Of a DNA stretch of 64,000 bases, positions 1-12,505 are shown piece by piece. The stretch spans positions 2,294,001-2,358,000 of the forward strand of contig BJKQ01000004.1 of NCBI GenBank assembly GCA_006538405.1. The letters are read 5' to 3'. Source of the stretch: Hansfordia pulvinata. Taxonomy: Eukaryota > Ascomycota > Sordariomycetes > Xylariales. Within the stretch, counting starts at the first letter, position 1; each line of letters opens with the position of its first letter. The notes beneath the pieces are model-generated. The model was not told where the DNA came from. It saw only the letters and a list, made by a program, of their open reading frames with translations, and did not search any database. Made by a program: the position numbers and the translations under genes.

Positions 1-697
1 CGAGACGGGGAGCGAGTATGCAGAATGCGGCAACCACTTAATACCGGACCTCATTGGGCACGGGCGGCTTGTGCGCAGTAGCGAGTGAGTGGGCGAGCGA
101 GCGAGCGACTGACTGACTGACTGGTAGGTCCAGTCAGTCAGTCATCAGTCTGACTGAGAGGAAGGTGAGGAAGATCGGGGCTAAGGTGAATCAAGGGCCC
201 AGTAGCGCCTGATGGGGCCCTTTCGAGAGACAGCCCACCGCGCCAATCTTGGTACGCGGGTTCCGCCGTCTCTCCTTTGCGTTTAGACCGGGGTCCGGGG
301 CGTGCTGTGCGGAAGGTCCCCTGGCGCGCGGCGCGGTACATGCACGCAAGTACCTTAGGTACGATGGGTGTCCCCATGGATCCCCGTTCGGAGTACAACG
401 AGTAGGCCTGGAGGGGTGGCACGGGTGGGTGCCCACAGGGTATGTCTGGAGGTATCTACCGGGCGTATGGGTGGGGTCATCAGCCGCCGGATCCCCCCTT
501 CGAGCACGGGCTATCAGGTACGCCCAGTTGGATGTACTCGCGCACGACCGTTGGACCCGCCCTGTGCGTCCGCAAGGATTGCTGTCGGCGTTGACAACCT
601 CCTGGCAGGCACCTTGCCAGGATGCAGCTGGGGCTGAGTTGGCTGACCGAATACGCGGCGGCGGTGGCAATGGAACCTATGTTAGGTACGCAGACGG

Positions 698-723
698 GCG
701 GAACAAACCTGCGGAACAAACCT
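698..723. repeat. Two tandem copies of a 13-bp unit
   Basis: GCGGAACAAACCT occurs twice in direct succession. It is a small tandem duplication in gene-free DNA with no known role. Confidence 0.8.
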
Positions 724-3700
724 GCGGGCAACGCTAGACGGCGGCGGCGGCAGCAGCAGCGGCGATGATGGCGGCGGTGCCAACGGACAGAAGAAGCCTC
801 GGACACGCAGGACGTCCGCGTCGTTGGGGCGCAGGCGCTACGAGTAGACACACAGAGACGTGCGAACACACATACGCATGGCAATGATGGTATGTTGATG
901 ATCGTGATCATCGTCAAAACAGCACAGGTGATACATCCACGTTGGATGTCGGGTGGTGTCATTTCCTGCTGCTACTGTGTCATGCGCATAAACCGCGGAG
1001 CCGCGCCACTCCCGCCTTGTGCCGGCTCACGGGCGCTGGTGTTGCTCGCCTAAGGTTCTGCTTGTGCATGTACATACACATGCCGAATGTCGAGTACGCG
1101 CAGCTCTTGTCTGGTGTCTGGTCGTATGTATTCGTCTATCGATTAGGTATACTCGTAGATGCACGATGGACGGCTAATCGCACTGGAGCAACACGCATAA
1201 CCGAGGCATTGCCTGTCCGGCGCTTCACAGGCCATCATCATCTTGAGCAGATGTCAAGCTTCGCCTCGCCCGGCTGAGTGAGGACCCAGATTGTCGAATT
1301 ATGGTGCCAACAAGGCGTGCCACCAATTCCAGGACGCGGGCGTGCGGCCGGAATTTGCACCGCCCTGCTCCATGCGTTGGCCCGAGGAACATGAACGAGT
1401 GCTCATTGCAAGCCTGTTTTCAGGTACGCTTGGGCACAAGGGAGTATCCATACGGACGTAGGCGTAAGGATAGCAGTGGCCACTAGGTACTTATTTTACC
1501 TACCTACCTACGAGTACTCGTAGTCCGAATCTTGGGTTCCATCACCGTGATGACATTGGAAAGGGACGCAATCGGCGCTAACACTCCGGCAAACGCCATG
1601 GCCCCGGGAGGCGGTCTCTCCCCAGAGCGGGCGGGCGGGCGGGCGACGCGCAGGATGGGGCACGCACACGTAATACCCCTCGTCGCAGGGCGCGAGAGAC
1701 AGGCCTACGAGCAACTCAGCGGGCAGGGAGCCCCCCGGCCGCAGGGATCCCGCCCGACAGGGACCCCCAATCTCGGCCGGCCATGTGCTGACCAAGGTGT
1801 CAAGGGCCACGCACGGCGACAAAGCCCGGCCCGCCCAGCTCATCAGCTGCCCAGAAATGAGGTTCCCGTCCGGATGGGCAAAAATAAGCAGCGGTGATGC
1901 GAAGTGGAGGTCGCCTGCGTACGATTGCTGGGGGTACTCGTAGTCGAGTTGGTCGTTCGCTTGACACGCACGAGTCCTTGCTCGCTCGCTCGCTCGCTCG
2001 CTCACCTACTCATTCAACTCGCCCGTACGGGCTTAACCTTACGCCACCAGGCCCAGAACAGATCCAGAATCAAGCGCGGGGCGGCAGACGGCGGCATGGT
2101 TGGACCTCCCTCGGCCGGGCCGCGCGCGATAATCGTCCTCCGTGTTTTCCTCCGAAACGCCTCAGGAGAACTTTTCTGTGTAACCGTGACATGGCAGGGG
2201 GGTCTCCGCTCATGCGCGTACGAGTCCTCGTAGACGCCGGCCGACGTCTTGGCCCCCTCCGGCTTCCTTATGTGGCTCTCAGGCGGGCCCGAAATCAGAC
2301 GAAGCGAGGCCAGGCCCGGCGGCCGGTCATTTGGGGGAAGGGGGGTGGCGGCCGCTGGCGGCGGCCCCGAGGAGGCACCGGGACGTGAGGAGAATTGCTG
2401 CTGTCTTTGTTGTCGTGACCACGGCCTCTCGTGACAGACCATCCAGCAGGGCACGATAGGTCATGCGTACGGGTTTCTGCTTGGCTGAGGGTCGTTGAGG
2501 TTGTTACACCAAAATGGTGATGGCGGTGGTGGTGGTGGTGGTAGTCAGTGCGTGGCCCATACCCGTCCCGCTGATAGGTTGATCCCAGTCGGTAGGCCCT
2601 TTGAGTATACCTAGGTAACCTAAAGGCCAATGCCGATGGCCTGAGTGTTGTGTTGGGTACCGGCGTCCATCCTCTGACGACGACCTCTGCGCGGGTGTAT
2701 ACTCGAAAGAGTGCCTAGTCGCATGCCATTTCACCGACGTCCTCTCGGCTCCGCAAAGGCGCAAGGCAGAGTGGCGGCGGCCTTCCTGCGAACCATGACC
2801 GGTCGTGGCAGGACAGGGCAGAAACGCAGCTAGGTGCACCACGAGCTGGGGAAGGATCCGAGGGCCTGGCGGCCGAGGGCGGCGGCGGCGGGGGCGGCGC
2901 GGGCGCGCACAACCTGTGCTCGCTGCGTACCTGGAGAGCCGGAGCCGAGTCAGGTGGCGAGAGTGGGCTGAAGAAGGGGGAGAGGAGGGTGTGGAAGGGA
3001 TGGATATGGATGCAAGTCCCCGGCCCCAGTACTAACTAGGCCAGACTCACGTTCCCGCCGTGGGCGCAGTGCTGGCGCTTTGTTGTTGCGCGAGGTGATT
3101 AACGGGTGGCCAACCAGGTGCTTGAGGTGGCAGCTGGTCGTCACACGAGGACGGGTGCCCAGTGAGGTCGGCAGTGAGGTTGGCAGGGATGGATAGCAGC
3201 CAACACAGTGGAAGACATCTGTTTGTTTGTGGTGGGTGTCAGATCGAGCCATCAGTCAATCTCCGTGGAAGGAGTGGATCTGGAACCGCGCTTGCCTTCG
3301 ATGCTTGTAGAGGGGTATCTACAGGTACGAGCTAGCTGTCTATACCTTGTACCTTACCTGTCTGACGATAGCGAGAGCAAGGCTTGCGAAAGCACCGCAA
3401 AGCACGGCATAGGCGGCAAGCACCAACCACAGTTCGGCCTTGGAATCAAGGCCAAGGCCAGGTCACCGGGCGTGGAGACGGCACTCGCAAGCAAAGGCCT
3501 AGACAGGAGGGAAGAGGCGCGGCGAGGCGGTGATTGGCACGCCGGGGAGCCCTCGTGCGGGCGTGGGTGGCATGCGCCGACCAACCGCAGCGCCAAGCCC
3601 AGTCGGCCGACTCGACCGACGGGGGTTCAAAGGTGGCCACCTGAGTCTACGAGTACAGGGGTAGTAGGTATCGTAGTGGCCTACTACCTAACGAGTACAG

Positions 3701-5630
3701 GTGTGCCGGGTACTTTCTCCCTCTCATCACGCCGCGATATACCTACACCCGGTCTGCCACGCCCCATACGGCCATCAATCGACCGGACCCGACTTCGTGC
3801 CGACATCGCCAGGCGTGCTGTCTCTTGTTGTCTCGGATGCGACTCGTTTCGTCCGCCCACCAACCCAAGCAGACCAGACTATTCGTCTTCGTCTAATCGT
3901 CCCGTGGCTTACCCTCGGCACATCCGTGCCTGTCTACTTCACCTAACCTACCGTGCCTACCTACTACGCCTCCGACCAACATGCCGACACATACACGAGC
4001 ACCATGATGGAGTCGGCGCTGCGAAAATGCGTTAGAACGGAGCACCTGCCTACGTATACCAGTCAGAGGCTGCGCCGGGGCCCCAGCAATGGCCCCGGGC
4101 GCCCGGGCGGGCCCGAGGCGGCCGCTGCGGAGTTTCACTAGGAATTAATAAACATCCATTCATGGGAGCCGGAGCAACTTTGCTTTCTGGCTAGCGATAA
4201 TAATGTACGTGGCCCGAGGTCCAATTGGGTTCATTTCCTCGCTACCTCCGTGCCTGCGAGTACCTGACCTACATAAGGCCCGTCCGGTGGCGAGGGGCAG
4301 GGGAGTACATGGATGATGTCCTGTCAGGACAGGTACCGATCGTTTCTGCGCATTACCAGGGCTATTCGTTTGGATTAGAACATTAGTGCATGGGAGAATG
4401 CCTACCTACCTACCTAACCTATATCGGGCATTGAGCGAGAATACTTACCCAGGTATGCTTCCTTCTCGCACCCAACCTAATAGGTCGCACCTACATGACT
4501 CGTATTGAAACTCACTGCCGGCGAGCCAGAACGAGTCCCCCCCAGGCGCGACCGAGGCGCGGCCCCGCTGTGGTCTTGGCCGGTCTCTCAGCTCAGGTCC
4601 CCGAAAGAGGCGGATCGCGGCGATAGTCGGCCGCGGCGGAGGAGCGGCGGTGGGGAGGGGTTGGAAGCCTCTGCGACGCTCCGCCTCCCTCTGCCGCTCT
4701 GCGGATTGCCTGCTACGTCTCGGTAGGCGCGAGTCGAGCACAAGCGGAACGAAGCGAGGAGCGCGAGGTGAGGCGAGGTGAGGTAAGCAGTGGAGAATTC
4801 TCATGTGGCAAGTATGGCAATTCTTGCTGTCGCATGCCCAAGTCGAGGTCCCGTTCAAGTCCGCAACCCTCCGAGTGAGGAGCTTGGAATACTGCGCAGT
4901 GCCGGAGGTAGCCGTGTTACTGCATAAATCGCGGATCCGCACTCGCGGATGGGATGGGATACTACGAGTATGTCAATGCCCATGTCCATCATCAGCGACC
5001 TGCTCACTGCCTGGCATACCCGGCAGCACATCCTCAATACCTTACCCATGAATGACATGAATGAGCGGCCATGGCAACGTCTACCTCCACGAGCCCGAAG
5101 AATCCTCTGCGGTACTCAGCAGCTTGAGACACGTGGGCACTCACTCACTCACTGACCTTACCTTACCCTGCTCTACTCTACCCTACCCTACCCTACCCTA
5201 CCTGGCACCCATCCGTAGGTAACCTGCAAATGCTCATCTGCCTTGCCGGGTTCAATCAGCCCTTCCTTTCAGCCTGGCAAACCAACTCGCAGCTGTCGAC
5301 CACCAACACGCCCCCTTCCTCCCACAAGGCCAGACAAGGTGGTGCGGCTGGCCGTCCTTGGTTCTATTCCTGGGTGGCTTTGTCAGGCTCGGCCCCGCCG
5401 GCTGAGCCAGCTGCAGAGGCGCTCAGCCGGCTGCCTGCGGTTCGAGCTGGCCGGAAGGATGCGCCCTGTCATCTTTCATGCCTGTTGCGCCAGGCATCAT
5501 CCACATGGGCACCCCTACCTCTCGTATACTCCTCTCGCGCTCCGTCCCACGACCCGAGCTGCCGTTCGTTTTGGGGCTGACCGACCCCAGGCCACACATT
5601 CCTCATTCGCCTTTGGCTCCTGTTCTTTTC

Positions 5631-5654
5631 TGTGTGTGTGTGTGTGTGTGTGTG
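5631..5654. repeat. TG dinucleotide microsatellite
   Basis: Twelve uninterrupted TG units in gene-free DNA, followed shortly by a CA-rich stretch. Confidence 0.95.
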
Positions 5655-6748
5655 CTTCTCGCTCGCACGCACACACATTCTCTCTTTAGGTACTCTCTCG
5701 CCTGGTTCCGTCGCTTTGCCCCCCTCTCTTCAACTGCGAGGTGGCTTTGACCGAGCAGCACCTCACCCAGCTTCAGCAAGGCGCGAAGGAACATGCCTGC
5801 GACGCAACGTGGCGAGCTGAATCATCAAACTTCTCACCGATGCGTAAAGTAGCCCTCCCCAGGTGACCGACCAACTACTTGTGCCTGTCAGTCGGCCGCC
5901 TCTGGCTGTTGCCATCTGTTAGGTACCTCCTTGTCTTGACGAACGAACATCGAGTGCTTCCTCTCTGCTATACCTTATTGCCACTAAAGTCGGCCTCGGC
6001 GCCAGGATTTCTGGCCATTTTTGTAAAATCATGATTGCTCGTTCGTCTGGAAAGCTAGGTATCTACCATACATACCGTGTGATGGTGTCTTATGTGCCTA
6101 CACCCAACAACGAAACCCTGAGCGGAGCTGCCCCGCAAAAAGCCATGGATATCCAGCGACCAGGCCGTCCGCGTGTGGCGTCGCAATTGCCGACGTTCTC
6201 AACTACCACCTACCTTACCTTACCTTACATGTAGTACCTCAGGTACCTAACTTAGACCGGGCACCTAATATCCAGTGAAGGTGCCTTATGTAGGACAAGA
6301 TGGCGACACTCGTACGAGTACCTAACCTTACCTACCAGCGGTAGTCCCTCTTCCCACCCACATAGAACACGGCCGACGTGCAGCGCCCGACGCGCGACGG
6401 GCGGCTCCTCTGCCACGTGCTTGGCGAGCATGGCGCATGGTTATCACTCCCCCTGGCGCCCCTCTGCGCCCCCTGTCTAGTAGTCTGCTCTGCTCTGCCC
6501 GGGTCCGCTCCGGCCTGTCCCAGACGGGAATCCCCGAGCGCGACTACCACTCGTACGACTATAGCGCTCTGCTGAGTGCGTTCGGGGACCTCGCTGCTTG
6601 CTGCCTACCTACCTCACCTCCTATGTTGCCTGCCTGTCTGCATGCCTGTCTACCTACAGACCTGCAGAGGAGTCGCATGGCCCCCATGGCGTTTTGGATC
6701 CTCTTCAACATCGTCATCATCATCATCATCATTATCATCGTCAGCCCG

Positions 6749-6769
6749 CCCCCCCCCCCCCCCCCCCCC
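6749..6769. repeat. C21 homopolymer
   Basis: A run of 21 cytosines directly follows an ATC-rich microsatellite. The true length is doubtful because this assembly appears to mis-size G/C runs. Confidence 0.9.
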
Positions 6770-9549
6770 GTGTTCCCCAGAATCCAAGATGGGTGGCATG
6801 CAGGTGGTGGGAACACATGCCAACCCTGCTTCTTCTTCCTCTCTTCTCGAAGGCACGCACGAAAGACGCCATGGGAGGTACGTCGGTATCTACTACTTTC
6901 TACGGTACTCGTACACGCACACGTAGCGCTCGAATGAACCTCGCCAAGTACGCGTACCTCGGGCACCTACGGTTTGTAGGTACCTCTCTTGAGCCACGGC
7001 CCATCGGATTGGAAGTCGCTCTGATGAGCCTCGGGCTCCACATCCCAGGCTTCCCTTGCGCTCGCCATCTTTACCGTACCGGGTAATTGCTCCCAGAGGG
7101 GAAATGCAGAGCCTACATGTAAGGAGCGAACGCCTTTTGACGTGCGGCGAGTAAGGTAGCGACTTCCATGTTGCAAGTTTCCTTCCCCACCGAGATCTAA
7201 TTCGTCTGCGTGCCTGCTACGCCTGCTTACCGTACCTACGGATAGGCACTCGTACCTTATTAGTGGCAGATGGGGTGGCAAGGTACCTAACCTAACCAAG
7301 TTGAGGACTGGATATTCCCGTACCAGTATCATCAGTCATCCAATGCTGCTTCCCGCACTCCCGCGCCAGGGCGCCCACCGAGAATCCCCATTTCCACTCA
7401 CCAACGCGCTGCTACCATGGAACTCTCTAAACCCCGCCCCAGCACTAGCTGAAGTAGGTAGCCTGACCTCCGAGAGCTAGAGAGAGAGAGAGACACACAC
7501 ATACACATAAGGTATACATAGAGACTGTGAGATAGATCTCAGACCCGTCGCAGCGTCATGGGGCAATACTCGCACGCGGGGTACAGCGGGCGGATGGATA
7601 CATGTGCCTAGATTATACATGTACCTGAACCTTAGGTCGGTAGAGCCACGTATACTCAATCCCGTCCACCCAGAGAGCGCTCCCGACTGCAGAGTTACAC
7701 GACAGCCATGGCCAGACGCCAATGAACGAGGCAGCATCCATTGGCCCATTCGCTGCCCGCCCCCCAGCTCCGAAGCTGAATGATCCCAAACCCGGGGCCG
7801 AAGCAGTCAGAAGAGGAAGAGAAAGAAGAAGAAGAAGCAGAAGAAGAAGAAGAAGAGAAACTTTAGCCCACAATGATGAGTCAGGCTACAGCGCACCGAC
7901 GAAGGAAGCGGCTTTTGCGGCTGAGGAGAGGAGGGAGGCCCTGGAGCGATGCCAAACTACAGAAGTCCCTGCCTCCCATCCGTTCGCCTGCCCGGCAAGA
8001 AACCCCGGGCCTACTCTACTCGTACGCGTAGGTACTAGCGGAGAGACCCGCCCACAGGCACTCCAAAGTGGCCACCAGGGGGACTGTCGCAGGAGTTCAC
8101 TGCCCGGTCGAGCGTTGGGCCTACTTGCACTCCGCCCACGGGCATGCCACTAGGCAGTTTCATCACTGTGTCTCCGGGTCGTCGGTTGTGCTGCCCGCTA
8201 CTGGACCTTCTATATGTACTAGCCCCGTTAGAAAGCAGGCGGGCAATATTGGTGGGGGAATCAGAGGCTCTTTTCTCTTCTAACATACTAGTCTCGCCCG
8301 ACCCGACCTTTTGGCAAAACCCATCCGGGCAAAAATCCTCTCGACCATGGCGAAACGTGGAGGTTGTTTTGTCCGGGCCTACTTGGGAGAGGCCGGATTC
8401 GGTAGTCCATAACGAGACAGACCCCCCCCTCCCCCACTACACGCATAATTCATACACATACGCCGCACTCCCTCCGTTCCTACGGTTGACATACCGGGCT
8501 ACTCGTGCACACACACGCGCGCACGAGCCCGCCTCCAAGCTTCCCGCCATCCATCAACGCCCCCGTTTCGTGATTTGTCAACGGAACAGTTCCGGTGAAG
8601 CTCCTCCGCCGCGCGAGAATGGCTTCCTTCCCCAAGCCTCGGTGGGCGGGCCTTGCGCCTTGGCAAAGACTAAAAGACCACCACCACCGAAATTCTCCGT
8701 TTGGGGGTTCCCCTCTGCCGCTGCTCTGCTGCGATGCTTCGGGGGTGGACTGTGCAGCTCTGTACGTACGTATGCCGGGGCAGAGCGGCAAGCGGCGGGG
8801 CAGCCCAGGGCCGGGATGAATCAGGAAACTCGGTCGATGAAGGGGGGGTTATCACGATAGTGCTCGGGTACATGTAGTCATCAGCCGCCAGGGCGCAAAT
8901 AGAGCCCCGCTCTCCGCCCCCCGTCCTCTCGCCCGCTGACGGCCCCGAGCAACTCTGCCCAGTCGGTTCCCGCCGCGCTGCGAAGCGGGGCAACAGCTTT
9001 GCGCGTCTTGTCATGCGTATTCTTGTCGTTTGCCACCCTCCCCCGGATAATAGAAAGCGTCCTCCGGCTGACGTGAGCCAGCGTTTTCTGCGAGTTCTTG
9101 TCAAGGTCGCGCTGTTGCGGCCCGAATCGGGACCGTGGAGGCGGCGGCGGCGGCGGCGGCGGCGGAGGTCCCCGACGTACGTACCCAGGGCCTTTACACG
9201 GTTCTTGTTGCCACTCTCGTGGCACGGATCATTCTGCGGCGGTGGCGGATCTCGAAGGACCATGAATGCTGTCGATGACACGGTTACACAGCTTAGAGGA
9301 CCAAAAGAAAAGAGAAACGAGTGCTTTCGCCATCGGCATAACTTTGCACCTGCTAGATGAATATTTGCCCCCTTTTCCCTCGGCCCCCTCCCTCGACGCA
9401 GCGCAGCGTCGAAATAGATGGCAGCCTTAGTCGGATTCCCGAACGGGAGCGAGAGCAGATGGTGAGACAGACAACAGAGCCCCCGGGCGTACAGCCAGAA
9501 AGCCGGGATCGGAACCGAGAGAGCACCAGTCGAGGACGTGAAAACGCTC

Positions 9550-9936
9550 TCAAGAGCGCCCCGCCGCCGCAGGGCCGCCAACGCCAGCGCCAGCACCAGC
9601 GACGACGGCGACGACGTCGTCGTGGTCCGTCGAGCAGATGACGTCCTCCACTCTCGCAGCAGCGCCTCGGTGCGCCGCATCTTGTCCCGGATGACCCCGG
9701 CGCAGTCCCGCCCCAGCACCAGCCTCTCGGGTATGCCCCCGGCCCCGGCGGCCCGCCTGCCGACCCCCTCGCCGGCCAGCACGTCGACGATGACGCGCGC
9801 CCCCTTCTCCACGTCCCCGGCCTGCCGCCCGTTGGCCTCCCGTAGCAGCCGGCTGTACTCGTCGGCGGGCGTCCCGCGGTACGCCGCCGCCAGCTCCTGG
9901 TCGGCGCCCAGGCCGCTCGCGATCTTCCGGTGGCCC

Positions 9937-9972
<36 letters not shown>

Positions 9973-10266
9973 GCACCACCATTGCGCTCGCCCTCCTCCT
10001 CCTCCTCCTCCTCGGACGGGGCCGTCCGCAAGAAGTCGGTCCGGAAGTACCCCGGCTCCACCACGACGGCCTCGATGCCCAGCTCCCCGCCGACCTCGGC
10101 GCGCAGGGCCTCGGTGTAGCCGGACACGGCCCACTTGGCCGCCGCGTAGTGCGACGTCGCCGGATACCCGACCCAGGAGGCCAGGCTACCAAAGTTGGCA
10201 ATCACCCCCTTCCTTCTTCTTCTTATTCTTCCTCCTGTTCCGACGCCGCCGCCGCTGCTGTCGGCG

Positions 10267-10342
<76 letters not shown>

Positions 10343-10931
10343 GGATGTCGGACCAGCCGTTCCGCCGCAGGTAGGCCACCTCCAGGCGGCACATGTTCAT
10401 GATCCCGAGCACGTTGGCCGCGATGCTGTCCTGCGCGTCCTGGGCGCTGGCCGCCTCCGCGGGCCCCTCGAGGACGTAGCCCGCCGCGTTGACGAAGTGC
10501 GTGATCCGGTTGTTGTTATTGTTGTAATTGTTGTTGTTGCTTTCGTCGTCGTCATCGTCGTCGTCGTCGTCACCTCCGCTGCCGCCTTGTCGCGCGGCCG
10601 CCGCAGCCGCAGCCGCGAGGGCGTCCGTGGCCCGGGCCAGCCCGGCCTCGAGCTCGGCGTCGGGCGCCGTGACGTCCAAGTCGACCAGGACGGCGCCCGC
10701 GGCCGCGAGGTCCCGCGCCGCGGCGGTGCCGGAGGCGGTGATCGAGCGGGACGAGGCCACGACGCGGTCGCCGCGCCGCAGGGCCTCGGCCGCCACGGCG
10801 CGCCCGAAGCCGCTCGTCGCGCCGCCCACGAACCAGACGTTCTGCGGTCGTCGCCGGGCCTGCGCCGCGGCCGGGGGCGCGGCTGGCTGTTCTTGGGGGT
10901 GCTGCTGCTGCTGCTGCTGCTGCTGCTGCAT
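9550..10931 (-). CDS. Short-chain dehydrogenase/reductase with amino-acid repeat inserts; one apparent frameshift
   Basis: A classical SDR: an NAD(P)-dependent oxidoreductase with a Rossmann fold; the substrate is unknown and the enzyme is probably cytosolic. Visible motifs are the cofactor loop GGATSGFG (residues 36-43), NAAGY of strand 4, the catalytic serine in ANFGSLAS and the YxxxK site in SHYAAAK. Loops are inflated by repeats: Q9 at the N-terminus, D9 plus an Asn-rich stretch, about 24 Asp (10269-10340), E7 and Q11. As written, the frame runs past ALLREW into a meaningless 290-residue tail ending at 8670. Adding one G near 9645-9649 gives EDVICSTDHDD, the usual end of this family, and a stop at 9550 (about 460 aa). 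The start is the ATG before the Gln run; no intron was seen. Upstream is a TATA box and the divergent glutaminyl-cyclase gene. Family assignment is firm; the substrate cannot be guessed. Confidence 0.88.
10269..10340 (-). repeat. Coding trinucleotide repeat, 24 GAC codons
   Basis: Twenty-four uninterrupted GTC units on the plus strand, read as GAC (Asp) in the dehydrogenase gene. They fall in the surface loop before the strand that carries the catalytic serine, where family members normally have only a few residues. Confidence 0.95.
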
Positions 10932-12505
10932 TTCGGTGGTGCTTAGTGCTTCGGCGAGCTTGAGGTGGGAGCACTTCTTCTTCTACCCCTGGGCGAAGAC
11001 GAGGGTGTCTGGTACAGTCGTTGCCGTGTGAATGATGTAGAAAATATTGACGCTCTTTGTGAGCTTGAACTGAGGAGACGATGAGTCTGTGGGCGGCTGG
11101 GAAGTTGCTGGTTGCTCGAGAGTAGGAGGGGGATGTGCTTGTGCTGGAGATGAGTCTTGCCAGAAGCGACGATACGCTCATCCAGGCCCCTTTTATACTT
11201 GTCTCGAGCCCTCACTCTGGGCCATGACTGACATGCTTCCCGTAAACGCGGCCGCTCTGTACGCCTGAGCGTCGGCGTGCTGTTGCCGAGGCGGGGACAG
11301 GGTCGTCATTTTCGCTGGGCGAGGGTTAACCCCGACGCCAAGAGTGTGTAGATCAAGGCCCGGGTCTCGCCATTGTGGTCTGGGACACTGCGGTGATCGG
11401 CTGCGTCTGCAGGCGTGGTGAGCCTCAAAAGGGTGCCAGTATGGCTTGGTGTGCTCGCTCTTGTCAGTGTTGGAGCGTTGCAGACACAGCCGGGCCTGGT
11501 CGAGCAGCCATCCTCTTGGCTGTGGCGTCACGTTGTTGTACTCAGATTGGATGGATTGGTCTTCGTTGCAAGGTGCCTTGTGAGATGGTTGGACAGCCCG
11601 GCGCCGGCGAACTGATAGCGAAGGCCGATGGGCCTGGGCCGGACGAGGCGACGTTGTGGCGCTGGGAGGGTTTCGGCGATTAGATGGGCGGCTTCGGCGT
11701 TTATAGCCCTGGAGTGTGGCCGCTTCAGCGATTCCACAGAGTTGCAAGCCGCTGTGACATCGAAATGATGCCTGAACCTGGCCATGTTGAGCAGATGCTT
11801 CTCATCGGTATCGATGATCTATTAGGAGCTCGTGACTTATCAGGGGATTCTGGGCAAGCAACGCAGGTCAGACTCGGGGCTGCCGTGAGGCGTCCAAGTG
11901 CAAAATGTATGGATGTACATCCAAGTTCAAGGCGAGGCTCTCAGCCCTCCGTAGCGGCGGACAGTGGAGGTGGAAGACCCCTGCGAGACAGCCCTGGCTC
12001 AGGGTCCGCCAGGGCTCTAGCTCAGCGCTAAAACCGACAGCTCTCAGCTGGAATGGGCCGCGCCGCAGTCGATGCAGGTACCCTTTACTTTGCGCCGGTC
12101 CACGTGGCCACGTCGACCAGTATTCGCGGCAACAACAACATCGTCATCACCATCATCATCATCATCGTCATCAGCAGCAGCAGCAGCGCCAATATCAACA
12201 ACCTGATCCCTTTGCGGCGACCGCATGACCAGCTCCGGGCGACTAGCCGCGGCGTTTCCTGGACGGAAACCGGCTCCGGGCCTCTTCTCCGGGCCTCCCA
12301 CCCACACTCCACGCCCCTGATAGGACCCCCCGCCGGTCACCAACAGTTTTGCGGGAAGTCACTCGCCTACTCCCTCTTCCCCCTCCTCGTCTCCAGGCCT
12401 GCCCCCCAGGGAAACAGGGGCACTCACGCTCGGAGCCCTTGCCCCGGGGACTCGCGTTTCCCTTCTCCCGCAGACAAAGGAGACGGTCGCGGCAGAAGCT
12501 CCGCC
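10932..12505. other. Divergent intergenic region between dehydrogenase and glutaminyl cyclase
   Basis: About 1.6 kb must contain the promoters of both flanking genes. A TATA element for the minus-strand gene lies at 11191-11197. An ATC/CAG-rich simple repeat lies at about 12140-12190. The open frames here (for example 11193-11747 on the minus strand) show no domain. Confidence 0.65.
11191..11197 (-). promoter_or_regulatory. TATA box for the dehydrogenase gene
   Basis: TATAAAA followed by GGGG on the minus strand, 260 bases upstream of the dehydrogenase ATG. It matches the TATA consensus and faces the right way. The distance implies a 5' UTR of roughly 200 bases. Confidence 0.5.

Larger units (their letters stand above)
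1..9549. other. Gene-free region, 9.5 kb
   Basis: No reading frame here has a recognisable domain, fungal intron signals or a plausible start. Open frames overlap on both strands, as expected in GC-rich DNA. The stretch contains simple repeats: GAGC/GACT tetranucleotides near 90-125, GCTC at 1978-2003, TG at 5631-5654, a 21-base C run at 6749-6769 and a GAA-type tract near 7810-7860. It also has many short GGTACC and CTACCTACC words and about nine TACTCGTA/TACGAGTA octamer sites. The 8.9-9.5 kb part lies just downstream of the dehydrogenase gene and may hold its 3' UTR. A noncoding transcript cannot be excluded. Confidence 0.7.

Noticed and set aside
3208..4035. 275-codon open frame on the plus strand
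   Set aside because: No motif or family resemblance; it crosses dispersed short repeats and octamer sites that are otherwise only noncoding.
8144..8860. 238-codon open frame on the plus strand
   Set aside because: Lies in the 3' flank of the minus-strand dehydrogenase; low-complexity, no domain.
8670..9549. Read-through C-terminal extension of the dehydrogenase (about 290 residues)
   Set aside because: It starts at the point where one missing base changes the frame; the alternative frame gives the usual family C-terminus and a stop at 9550.
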